From an uncultured Leptolyngbya sp. (GTDB lineage: Bacteria > Cyanobacteriota > Cyanobacteriia > Phormidesmidales > Phormidesmidaceae), in contig CALBPH010000503.1 of the NCBI GenBank assembly GCA_937899365.1, positions 1 to 28,701 of the forward strand: a stretch of DNA of 28,701 nucleotides, written 5' to 3'. This document shows positions 21,841-28,701 of the stretch, piece after piece. A program made the translations under genes and the position numbers. Within the stretch, counting starts at the first letter, position 1. Each line of letters begins with the position of its first letter. The notes beneath the pieces were generated by a model. It had not been told where the DNA came from and searched no databases. It worked only from the letters and a program-made list of their open reading frames with translations.

Positions 21841-23406
21841 TTATAGCGTCTGGTTTACGGATGCTAACCAGTTGGGGTCGAGGTAGGTACTTTGGGCAAT
21901 GGGGTTGAGGGTTTTTAGAATGATGCGTCCATAGCTGCGATGGTTGACGCGGTTGTCGAGCAGGGCAACTTTACCTTGCTGAGCACTGATGGGTGCGATC
22001 GCAAGTTGCAGCGTTTGTAGTGCCGTCGGCAATAGAAATAAGCGAAACCAATCCTGACGTAATCGTTTGTAATAAGCCACCTGGCCTGCCACTAAAGGGT
22101 TTTCTAAGGATGGAATGGGCAGTGTAGTGATGATCAATAACCCTGGAGACGGGCAGCGAAGTCGATAGTCCTGCCAAAAGTCCCAGTCGGTAACTAGGAT
22201 GCTATTTTGCTCTAGTTCGGTTTTTTCAACCTGTACCCGTGACCCATATTCCGCCGCCAAAATTGAGCCAATTTGCGCTTTGAGGGGAGTATCCCCCACC
22301 AAAATTATGGTTGGTTGGGTGCGAGTTTCTGGTAGCTGGAGTAAATGACGAATTTCTTGCAGGATCGCATTAGGGAATCGACTGCTGTTGGGCATGGGCA
22401 GCTGGTCGGGGGTATAAAGCTGGATGCCATCATGTTGGCGATCGGGGGTGAACTTGAGGCAGGTGAGATCGTCTAACCCCAACCGTTGGCGATAGCTATC
22501 AGCCCGTTTCTCTTCATCCACCGCTGCTCCAATCAAAACCACGGGCTGTCGTTGCCAGATCGGAGCCATCATCTCAGCTAGGTTAACCGGCGCACATTGC
22601 AAGGCGAGCTGGCCTGAGTCCCGGTTCAGCTGCAGCCAGGCCATCCCATTGGCACGTTCTAGCTGTTGGTGAAACTGTTGCCAGGCTTGGGGCAATGCCT
22701 CTAGCCCCAAAGGAGTGGCCGATAGACGGTTGTATAACTCAGTGAGTAACGCGTATTCCTCAGTGTTGGCCAGATAGCAGCTGTAGGGGTTCGCTGGATG
22801 CTGAAACGCCAGATGGGTGAGCTTGACGCGTAGATCCCGAATGACCCCTTGCTGGGCGGGATACGCTAGCCCCAATTGGTGCCAATCCGCATCATCAAGA
22901 CTGCAGGTCAGCTGGGTTCTAGCCCAATCTATGAGGGGGGCAATGCCGTCGATGAGGGTAACGATATTGGGTGGAAACGCAGGTACCCCACGCTGTGATT
23001 GATGTCCGGGGTTGGTGGAGCTGAGCTGAGCTGATAACCAGGCGCTGGGTGTGGTGATTAAAATGCCTTGGAAGGCTTCACTGGGCCAGCGATCGCCGAT
23101 TTGAATCGATTTGATGGTGGGTAGGGTTTGGAGTAACGTTGGGATTTCGTCCTGTACCAACTGTTGATGAATTGTGTCGGGAACCACCAACACAATGGGG
23201 CCTGGCCACACGAGGGCAGGCATAAGATAGCTGAGGCGATAGCGTCCTCGATAGGCGGCGGTGCTACCCGTCTGGAGCAGGGCACTACGTCCTAGCCGCA
23301 GGGCTCTGGCCACCAGCCGTGCCATGGTTAAGTGGTGGGGCCATTGGGTATGACCCTGCTGACGTAAAAATTTTCGGAGTAGCTGGTGAACCTCTGCCTC
23401 AATCAC
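21841..23406 (-). CDS. DinG-like helicase-family protein with degenerate motifs
   Basis: A 521-residue protein that resembles DinG/XPD-type superfamily 2 helicases in overall plan but lacks their signatures. The Walker A position reads ALLQTGSTAAYRGRYRLSYL, with no GKT. The DEAH position reads TLIDGIAPLIDW, with no DEAH. The motif VI region reads LQLAIAPISAQQGKVALLDNR, without QxxGRxIR. What remains are conserved helicase-C neighbours: ENPLVAGQVAYYKRLRQDWFRLFLLPTALQ-type sequence and DNRVNHRSYG near the end. It opens with MIEAEVHQLLRKFLRQQG and HHLTMARLVARALRLGRSAL. Probably an ATPase-dead relative with a DNA-binding or scaffold role. Upstream of DUF2839 in one operon; divergent from tyrA. 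Fold assignment is moderate. Confidence 0.72.
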   Translation of the reverse strand: MIEAEVHQLLRKFLRQQGHTQWPHHLTMARLVARALRLGRSALLQTGSTAAYRGRYRLSYLMPALVWPGPIVLVVPDTIHQQLVQDEIPTLLQTLPTIKSIQIGDRWPSEAFQGILITTPSAWLSAQLSSTNPGHQSQRGVPAFPPNIVTLIDGIAPLIDWARTQLTCSLDDADWHQLGLAYPAQQGVIRDLRVKLTHLAFQHPANPYSCYLANTEEYALLTELYNRLSATPLGLEALPQAWQQFHQQLERANGMAWLQLNRDSGQLALQCAPVNLAEMMAPIWQRQPVVLIGAAVDEEKRADSYRQRLGLDDLTCLKFTPDRQHDGIQLYTPDQLPMPNSSRFPNAILQEIRHLLQLPETRTQPTIILVGDTPLKAQIGSILAAEYGSRVQVEKTELEQNSILVTDWDFWQDYRLRCPSPGLLIITTLPIPSLENPLVAGQVAYYKRLRQDWFRLFLLPTALQTLQLAIAPISAQQGKVALLDNRVNHRSYGRIILKTLNPIAQSTYLDPNWLASVNQTL

Positions 23407-23569
23407 GTTCGCTGTGACTCTCCATCGCCAAATAACTAAGAAATAACTAAGTTGTGTGTCTCATTGTGACATACTCCCCTGGGGTGTTTTGTTCATTGCT
23501 AATGGGCCGACATCAGGCTGTCAGCGTTTTCACCCTGATTTGTCAGCGTTATTACTATCATTTTTCACC

Positions 23570-24448
23570 ATGCCAATGTCCTCAACCGATGCCTTGACCC
23601 CACAGCCAACGCGTACCGTTGGCATCGTTGGTTTAGGACTGATTGGCGGTTGTTTGGGTTTAGATTTGCGACGGCTGGGCCATTGGGTTTACGGTGTGGC
23701 GCGTCGACCCGCTACTGTTGCGGCGGCTAGTGAACAAGGCGTGGTGACCCAGGCAACCTGTAATTTGTCCCTGATGGCTGAGGTAGATGTGGTGTTTATC
23801 TGCACGCCGATGGCGACGATTGTGCCAACGGTGAGGCAGCTGTTGGAGATTGTACCAGCGTCGACCGTTGTGACGGATGTGGGCTCAGTGAAAGGGGAGA
23901 TTGTGGCGGCAGCGACGGCGCTTTGGCCTAATTTTGTGGGGGGGCACCCGATGGCGGGCAAGTCAGAGTCGGGGCTGGCGGACTCAGAACTGGGGGTATT
24001 TCGCCAGAGCCCAAATGACGTGAAACCGATAGAAACGACCCGCTCAGTGGATGTAGAGCAAGTGGTTGCGATCGCAACCCAACTCGGATCCCAGGTTTAT
24101 ACCGCCACACCCAGCGCTCACGATCGGGCAGTGGCGGCTATTTCTCATCTACCGGTTATGGTGAGTGCCAGCCTGCTGCACACCTGTTTAAATGAGTCAG
24201 ACGTCCAGGTCAAAACCCTGGCTCAGCAGCTAGCGAGCAGTGGTTTTTGCGACACCAGTCGGGTGGGCGGTGGCAATCCTGAATTGGGCACCATGATGGC
24301 CCAGTACAACCGTCCAGCTCTGCTAGAGGCGCTACAGCAATATCGCTACCAGCTAGATACGCTGATCGAGCTCATCAACACAAACCAGTGGGATGCACTC
24401 GAGCAAGCACTCAACATCGCCCAGCAAGAACGTCCCAAGTACCTCTGA
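23570..24448 (+). CDS. tyrA: Arogenate/prephenate dehydrogenase
   Basis: The NAD(P)-dependent oxidative decarboxylation step of tyrosine synthesis. In cyanobacteria it usually acts on arogenate with NADP. GLGLIG at 21-26 is the dinucleotide loop. The catalytic histidine is in GGHPMAG; later signatures are AISHLPVMVSASL, SSGFCDTSRVGGGNPELGTMM and YRYQLDTLI. The region after GGHPMAG (LADSELGVFRQSPNDVKPIET) is less like relatives, which usually have APYVLTP there. I take the ATG at 23570 (a second at 23576); the upstream GTG at 23456 would add 38 residues that resemble nothing in the family. Divergent from the helicase-like gene and only 10 bases from the convergent histidine kinase. Confidence 0.92.
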   Translation: MPMSSTDALTPQPTRTVGIVGLGLIGGCLGLDLRRLGHWVYGVARRPATVAAASEQGVVTQATCNLSLMAEVDVVFICTPMATIVPTVRQLLEIVPASTVVTDVGSVKGEIVAAATALWPNFVGGHPMAGKSESGLADSELGVFRQSPNDVKPIETTRSVDVEQVVAIATQLGSQVYTATPSAHDRAVAAISHLPVMVSASLLHTCLNESDVQVKTLAQQLASSGFCDTSRVGGGNPELGTMMAQYNRPALLEALQQYRYQLDTLIELINTNQWDALEQALNIAQQERPKYL

Positions 24449-24458
24449 TGCTGCGCCC

Positions 24459-26252
24459 CTACGCCGATTGTTTGCCTTCTGTCTCGGCCACAATGACAGG
24501 CTCTTGGTAGAGAACGATGGTGAAGGTAACCGTAGACCCCAAGCCTTCGCCCATACTAATAAATTGCACTTTACCGCCCATGGCCTCAATCAGACGTTGG
24601 GAAATGGCTAAGCCCAAGCCGGTGCCACCATATTGTCGAGTGCGCTCACCATCCACCTGACTAAAGGTTTGGAAGAGCCGATTTTGCTTTTCCAAAGAGA
24701 CACCAATGCCCGTGTCTTCGACGCTAATTTTGATATGGCCTGGCCACACACGCCCTTGAAAGCGAACACTCTGGGGTTTAACCTCGGCACTAATGGTCAC
24801 TCCCCCTTCGGGTGTAAATTTGATGGCATTGCCAATCAGGTTGAGTAGGACCTGTAAAATCCGTTGATAATTGCCATACAGCTTAATTTCATCTAAGGTA
24901 GCAGGCATTTTCATGTCGAAATATAGCCCCCGCTGTTCTGCCTGGGGTCGGGTAAAGTTTTCCACATCAGAAAACAATTCCTGGAGGCTGATGGCGGTCA
25001 AATCAATTTCCATCTTGCCCGCTTCAATCTTGGCGATGTCCAAGACATCGTTAATTAGATTAAGCAGATGGAGGGCCGATTTGTGGGCTTCTTCGATAAA
25101 CTCTTCCTGCTCTTCTGGGTCATCGGCCATGCCGTCTAGCACCAGCCGCAGGAAGCCAATCATCCCGTTGAGGGGGGTGCGGAGCTCGTGGGATGTATTG
25201 GCTAAAAATTCACTTTTGAGCCGAGATGCTTCTTCGGCATAGCGTCTGGCTTCTTCTAGCTCATCATTTTTTTCAATTAACTTCTCGTTGACCCGCTGTA
25301 GGTCATCGGCCAGGGTGCGACTGGCTTCAAAGAGTTTGGCATGGGCGATGGCGGTACCGACCTGGTCCGTCAGTTCATTAACCAGGTCAATCTCTAGCGG
25401 GTGCCAGGGCCGCTCTGGCGACATCTGTAACAGCAGCACACTGTTGGGCTCATCGCGATAGCAGGTGGCGACTGTCAAAACGGTGTATGGCCCAAAATCA
25501 TTATCTTCCCGTTCAAAATCTGACACGACTGGTTTAAGGGTGTTGATGGTGCACCGAAAATCTGATTTGTTGGCGAGTTCAAAGGTTTGCCCCAAACAGG
25601 GATCTAGCTGCGGCTGGTGAAATTCAGCGACCACATCTAAGGTTTGCATGGCGACTGAGTAGTCACAGACCAAGCAGCGGTGTAGGTCTAACAGATTTCC
25701 CAAGCCGTCAACGGTTTGTTGCCAAATCGTTTTGAGTTCGAGGGTTTTACGAATATTGGAGGCGATGTTGGTGAGAACGCCATGGTAGTTGGATATGTTG
25801 GTCAGGAGGCTGGCCTGGGCACTGGCTGGTGGGTCCGCAACGATACCCATGGTGCTGAGTTGCTGAGGCATCTTGGCACTGTCAGCAACGGTGAGAATGG
25901 AGCCCTGTCCTTTGAGCAATGTGTGGCCAGGCTGATCGGGGGATTCGATGCTGCTAAGGAGAAAGTCCAGACCGATGGGATGGGGACCGCAGCGGACAAC
26001 ACATTGAAACTGCTGGGGTTGACCATCAGCTAAAACCTGGGCGACGCGCTCAAGATAGGGGGCAATCGCAACTGGGCCAAATAGCTGGCTGATGGGTTTG
26101 TGTAAGTATCGATCGGGATTTTCTTGTAGCGTTTGGGGCCACCGGATAGACACAATTTGGCCATCAGGATCGTGAATGACTTCGAGGGACGAATTATCAA
26201 CTGTGGCTGGAACGACCATAGGTTCTGAGTCAGCTGTCACTTGCGATCGCAT
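24459..26252 (-). CDS. PAS-like/GAF sensor histidine kinase
   Basis: A soluble two-component sensor kinase of 597 residues; no membrane helix. About 20-120 look like a weak PAS domain (EVIHDPDGQIVSIRWPQTLQEN). About 155-310 is a GAF domain with two Cys in LHRCLVCDYS; no clear bilin-attachment signature. A coiled coil (about 310-345) leads into HisKA with His355 in SHELRTPLNGMIGF. The ATPase domain carries N-box Asn475 in NLIGNAIKFT, G1 VEDTGIGV (511-518), F-box LFQTFSQVD, and G2 GGTGLGL (542-548). All catalytic motifs are intact, unlike the small kinase at 15238. No receiver domain and no cognate regulator nearby. Signal unknown. Starts at ATG 26252, next to a HIP1 site. Divergent from lepA. 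Confidence 0.92.
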   Translation of the reverse strand: MRSQVTADSEPMVVPATVDNSSLEVIHDPDGQIVSIRWPQTLQENPDRYLHKPISQLFGPVAIAPYLERVAQVLADGQPQQFQCVVRCGPHPIGLDFLLSSIESPDQPGHTLLKGQGSILTVADSAKMPQQLSTMGIVADPPASAQASLLTNISNYHGVLTNIASNIRKTLELKTIWQQTVDGLGNLLDLHRCLVCDYSVAMQTLDVVAEFHQPQLDPCLGQTFELANKSDFRCTINTLKPVVSDFEREDNDFGPYTVLTVATCYRDEPNSVLLLQMSPERPWHPLEIDLVNELTDQVGTAIAHAKLFEASRTLADDLQRVNEKLIEKNDELEEARRYAEEASRLKSEFLANTSHELRTPLNGMIGFLRLVLDGMADDPEEQEEFIEEAHKSALHLLNLINDVLDIAKIEAGKMEIDLTAISLQELFSDVENFTRPQAEQRGLYFDMKMPATLDEIKLYGNYQRILQVLLNLIGNAIKFTPEGGVTISAEVKPQSVRFQGRVWPGHIKISVEDTGIGVSLEKQNRLFQTFSQVDGERTRQYGGTGLGLAISQRLIEAMGGKVQFISMGEGLGSTVTFTIVLYQEPVIVAETEGKQSA

Positions 26253-26681
26253 AATCCGGAAGAAATTATGGGCCCTATCTTTACAATGCTTACGAGATTG
26301 CCCTGTCTAGATCAGCAACATCTATACCAATCTTGCTCGTCAGCAGTATGACAGACCCCCAGATTCTCTGGTCACAAGGTTAATCAATGCTGTTAGCTTT
26401 GTATCTAGACACACTAGATCGTCCGTTGGTAAGACGGTTTGGATATCTTTTATCTTGTCATGGGATTAATCAACGGTCATCCCTTTCGCGAAACCTTATC
26501 GGCATGGCGCGTGGCAGTAGATGGTTTTGCTTGCTAAAAATTTAAGTTACAGGCTCAAATCGGTTAAAAGAAGTCCCTCAAGATGCATCCTGATTAATTT
26601 CAAGGATAAGCAAAGTATTGAGACAACGCATTAAGATAAGCAAAGCGCTTCTGTATTCTTTCCTCTGAGCATTCTGTTTCC
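26253..26681. other. Divergent upstream region of lepA with an 11-bp direct repeat
   Basis: The 429 bases between the histidine kinase gene and lepA hold no supported gene. GATAAGCAAAG occurs twice, at 26605-26615 and 26635-26645, exactly 30 bases apart, ending 36 bases before the lepA start. No good promoter pair or ribosome binding site was found for lepA. A 52-residue ORF at 26387-26545 was considered and not accepted. Confidence 0.45.
26605..26645. repeat. Two direct repeats of GATAAGCAAAG before lepA
   Basis: Identical 11-base copies at 26605-26615 and 26635-26645 with a period of 30 bases, about three helical turns. The second copy is 36 bases upstream of the lepA ATG, so the pair could be a double protein-binding site or lie in the 5' leader. 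No consensus for a known regulator is recognised. Confidence 0.45.
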
Positions 26682-28487
26682 ATGACCGACGTAGCTGTAT
26701 CACGTATTCGCAATTTTTCGATCATTGCCCATATCGATCATGGAAAGTCAACCTTGGCCGACCGGTTGCTACAGGAAACCAAAACCATTAGCGAGCGAGA
26801 CATGAAGGCTCAGGTGCTCGACACGATGGACCTAGAGAGAGAACGGGGAATTACCATCAAACTGCAGGCCGCCCGCATGAACTATACGGCGCAGGACGAT
26901 GAGAAGTACGTATTGAATCTGATTGATACGCCAGGGCACGTTGATTTTTCCTACGAAGTGTCCCGTGCTTTAGCCGCCTGCGAAGGCGCACTGCTGGTGG
27001 TAGATGCTTCCCAGGGTGTAGAAGCGCAAACCTTGGCCAATGTCTATCTGGCGCTAGAAAATGATCTTGAAATTATTCCCGTTCTCAACAAAGTAGATTT
27101 ACCGGGAGCTGACCCTGAGCGGGTTAAGAAAGAAATCGAAGACATCATCGGTCTGGACTGTAGCAATGCCATTTTGGCGTCGGCGAAAGCAGGCATTGGC
27201 ATTGACGAAATTCTAGAGTCCATTGTCGAAATTGTCCCTGAACCAGAAAACACCACCGAGCAACCATTACGCGCTCTGATTTTCGACAGCTATTACGATA
27301 GCTACCGGGGTGTCATTGTTTATTTTCGAATCATTGATGGCACCCTTAGCCGTCGGGATCGCATCCGCCTGATGGCCTCTGGCAAAGAATACGAAATCGA
27401 CGAGCTGGGTGTGCTCTCTCCCCATCAAGTAGAGGTAGATGAACTCCACGCTGGGGAAGTAGGTTATATTTCTGCCTCGATTAAAGCGGTGGCTGATGCC
27501 CGAGTTGGCGACACCATTACGCTGGTCAAAAAGAAAGCTGAAGAGCCCCTGCCAGGTTATGTAGAAGCTAATCCCATGGTGTTCTGCGGCCTTTTCCCCA
27601 CCGATTCTGATCGCTACGAAGACCTGCGCGATGCCCTAGAAAAGTTAACCCTCAGTGATGCGGCTCTACAGTATGAGCCCGAAACCTCCAGCGCCATGGG
27701 GTTCGGTTTTCGCTGCGGCTTTTTAGGGCTGTTGCACATGGAAATTGTCCAGGAACGTCTGGAGCGAGAATACAACCTGGACCTGATTACCACAGCACCA
27801 TCAGTCGTCTATCGAGTGACCACCATTGATGGCGACGTGCTCAGCATTGATAACCCTTGCGAACTACCAGAGCCCCAAGCGCGGGAAAAAATTGAGGAGC
27901 CCTACGTCAAAGTAGAAATTTTCACCCCCGAAGAATTTGTCGGCACGTTAATGGATCTGTGCCAAACCCGGCGTGGTGATTTCAAAGATATGAAGTACCT
28001 GACCGAAGGGCGCACAACGCTAATCTATGAGCTGCCCTTAGCAGAAGTGGTTACCGATTTCTTTGCCCAAATGAAATCTCGGTCTCGTGGCTACGCCAGT
28101 ATGGAATATCAGCTGATTGAATATCGCGTTAACTATCTGGTGAAGTTAGATGTGATGATCAATGGCGATAAGGTAGATCCGCTTGCGGCAATTGTGCATC
28201 GTGATCAGGCCTACTACGTGGGTAAAGCGCTTGCGGAAAAGCTTAAGGAGCTGATTCCTAGACACCAGTTTAAAATTCCGATTCAGGCCGCCATCGGTAG
28301 CCGAATTATCGCCAGTGCAAGCATTCCTGCACTGCGCAAAGACGTATTGTCCAAGTGCTACGGCGGTGACATTTCCCGTAAGAAGAAACTGCTGAAAAAG
28401 CAGGCGAAGGGCAAGAAGCGTCTGAAAGCCATCGGTACGGTGGACGTGCCCCAAGAAGCGTTTATGGCAGTGCTGAAATTAAATTAA
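26682..28487 (+). CDS. lepA: Elongation factor 4 (LepA), ribosome-associated GTPase
   Basis: A translational GTPase that acts on stalled or back-translocated ribosomes. G motifs are AHIDHGKSTL (P-loop, about residues 16-25), ERGITIK (G2), DTPGHVDF (G3), and NKVDLPGAD (G4). Domains II-V follow; the conserved LepA CTD reads RRGDFKDMKYL and the C-terminus ends in a basic KGKKRLKAIGTVDVPQEAF. Length 601 is normal. The ATG at 26682 begins MTDVAVSRIRNFSIIAHIDH, as expected for the family. No strong Shine-Dalgarno sequence is visible. Divergent from the histidine kinase; a structured 3' region and a terminator follow. Confidence 0.97.
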   Translation: MTDVAVSRIRNFSIIAHIDHGKSTLADRLLQETKTISERDMKAQVLDTMDLERERGITIKLQAARMNYTAQDDEKYVLNLIDTPGHVDFSYEVSRALAACEGALLVVDASQGVEAQTLANVYLALENDLEIIPVLNKVDLPGADPERVKKEIEDIIGLDCSNAILASAKAGIGIDEILESIVEIVPEPENTTEQPLRALIFDSYYDSYRGVIVYFRIIDGTLSRRDRIRLMASGKEYEIDELGVLSPHQVEVDELHAGEVGYISASIKAVADARVGDTITLVKKKAEEPLPGYVEANPMVFCGLFPTDSDRYEDLRDALEKLTLSDAALQYEPETSSAMGFGFRCGFLGLLHMEIVQERLEREYNLDLITTAPSVVYRVTTIDGDVLSIDNPCELPEPQAREKIEEPYVKVEIFTPEEFVGTLMDLCQTRRGDFKDMKYLTEGRTTLIYELPLAEVVTDFFAQMKSRSRGYASMEYQLIEYRVNYLVKLDVMINGDKVDPLAAIVHRDQAYYVGKALAEKLKELIPRHQFKIPIQAAIGSRIIASASIPALRKDVLSKCYGGDISRKKKLLKKQAKGKKRLKAIGTVDVPQEAFMAVLKLN

Positions 28488-28559
28488 CCGTGGTTGGTTA
28501 GGGTAAACCTGAAAAACCTTGAATTGGATGAAATACCCCGTAGAGGCACGCTCTTGTGG

Positions 28560-28617
28560 CTGCCCTGGGATATGTTGTGCAATCGAAACCGATTCGATTC
28601 AATATGCGGTAGGGCAG
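28560..28617. other. Nested inverted repeats in the lepA 3' region
   Basis: An inner 7-bp hairpin (AATCGAA at 28581-28587, TTCGATT at 28593-28599, loop ACCGA) sits inside an outer pair (CTGCCCT at 28560-28566, AGGGCAG at 28611-28617). Both pairs are perfect and the intervening bases are largely unpaired, giving an extended stem with an internal loop. It lies 72 bases after the lepA stop and before a terminator-like hairpin; it may be part of the 3' UTR or a small RNA. Confidence 0.45.
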
Positions 28618-28635
28618 TACCTTACAGATAAAATT

Positions 28636-28666
28636 ATCCCGAGGAGCAGCAACGCCGGGATTTTTT
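28636..28666 (+). terminator. Candidate rho-independent terminator after lepA
   Basis: A 6-bp stem (ATCCCG 28636-28641, CGGGAT 28656-28661) with a 14-base loop is followed by T residues through 28666. The stem is short, but it is GC-rich at the loop-proximal end and has the T run on the plus side, about 150 bases after the lepA stop. It could end lepA or a short transcript carrying the nested hairpins upstream. Confidence 0.55.
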
Positions 28667-28701
28667 ACTTGGCGGCCATCCAATTTTTACCAGCGTTGAT
28701 T

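Noticed and set aside
23456..23569. GTG start giving tyrA 38 extra residues
   Set aside because: The extension resembles nothing in TyrA; the nucleotide-binding loop follows the normal distance from the ATG at 23570.
26387..26545. 52-residue ORF upstream of lepA with AAGG seven bases before its ATG
   Set aside because: Basic, low-complexity composition with no recognisable features; it lies in the leader region of lepA. A short ORF with a chance Shine-Dalgarno match is more likely.
1..28701. tRNA, rRNA, CRISPR array, transposase, phage integration site or toxin-antitoxin pair
   Set aside because: I looked for conserved tRNA T-arms, regularly spaced repeats and the usual protein signatures and saw none.

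Overview
The window is a stretch of cyanobacterial chromosome. The strongest evidence is the octamer GCGATCGC (the HIP1 palindrome), of which I count 16 exact copies, including an overlapping pair inside murE. Less than one would be expected by chance in 28.7 kb. The gene families agree: DUF3747/SLH surface protein, DUF1815, DUF2839, a DUF2470 protein, a short low-spacing 2Fe-2S ferredoxin and TyrA of the cyanobacterial type. I see no tRNA, rRNA, CRISPR array, transposase or phage gene. Most of the window is ordinary housekeeping DNA with short operons and many convergent or divergent pairs.

Layout. 1-3 kb: a KtrB/TrkH potassium channel subunit and an SLH surface protein, both on the minus strand, separated by a 21-bp perfect hairpin terminator. 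3-5.2 kb: an exported pentapeptide-repeat protein, a DUF2470 protein, an unrecognised 131-residue ORF and a 2Fe-2S ferredoxin. 5.2-7.7 kb: divergent rlpA (septal/cell-wall lytic transglycosylase) and an M28 metallopeptidase. 7.7-12.2 kb: three minus-strand genes in a row: a jacalin-lectin/GH24-lysozyme/M15-peptidase fusion, a group II PLP decarboxylase and sbcD. 12.3-16 kb: cysH (PAPS reductase), then a DUF836 glutaredoxin-like gene, murE and a small histidine-kinase-like protein that lacks its phospho-acceptor histidine. 16-18.8 kb: xseB-xseA divergent from recA, with a LexA-box-like site between them. 18.9-21.4 kb: an FHA protein, an epoxide-hydrolase-like alpha/beta hydrolase, DUF1815 and a possible very small ORF. 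21.6-24.4 kb: DUF2839 and a degenerate DinG-like helicase, divergent from tyrA. 24.5-28.5 kb: a GAF histidine kinase divergent from lepA, followed by a structured 3' region and terminator.

How the genes fit together. There is a DNA repair theme (sbcD, xseAB, recA, the helicase-like protein) and a peptidoglycan theme (rlpA, murE, the lysozyme/peptidase fusion). These are scattered and do not form one system. The least ordinary item is the 525-residue lectin/lysozyme/peptidase fusion: it carries two different wall-cutting domains and a sugar-binding domain but no visible signal peptide. Next in interest are two proteins that keep a family fold while losing the defining catalytic residues: the His-less kinase at 15.2 kb and the DinG-like protein at 21.8 kb.
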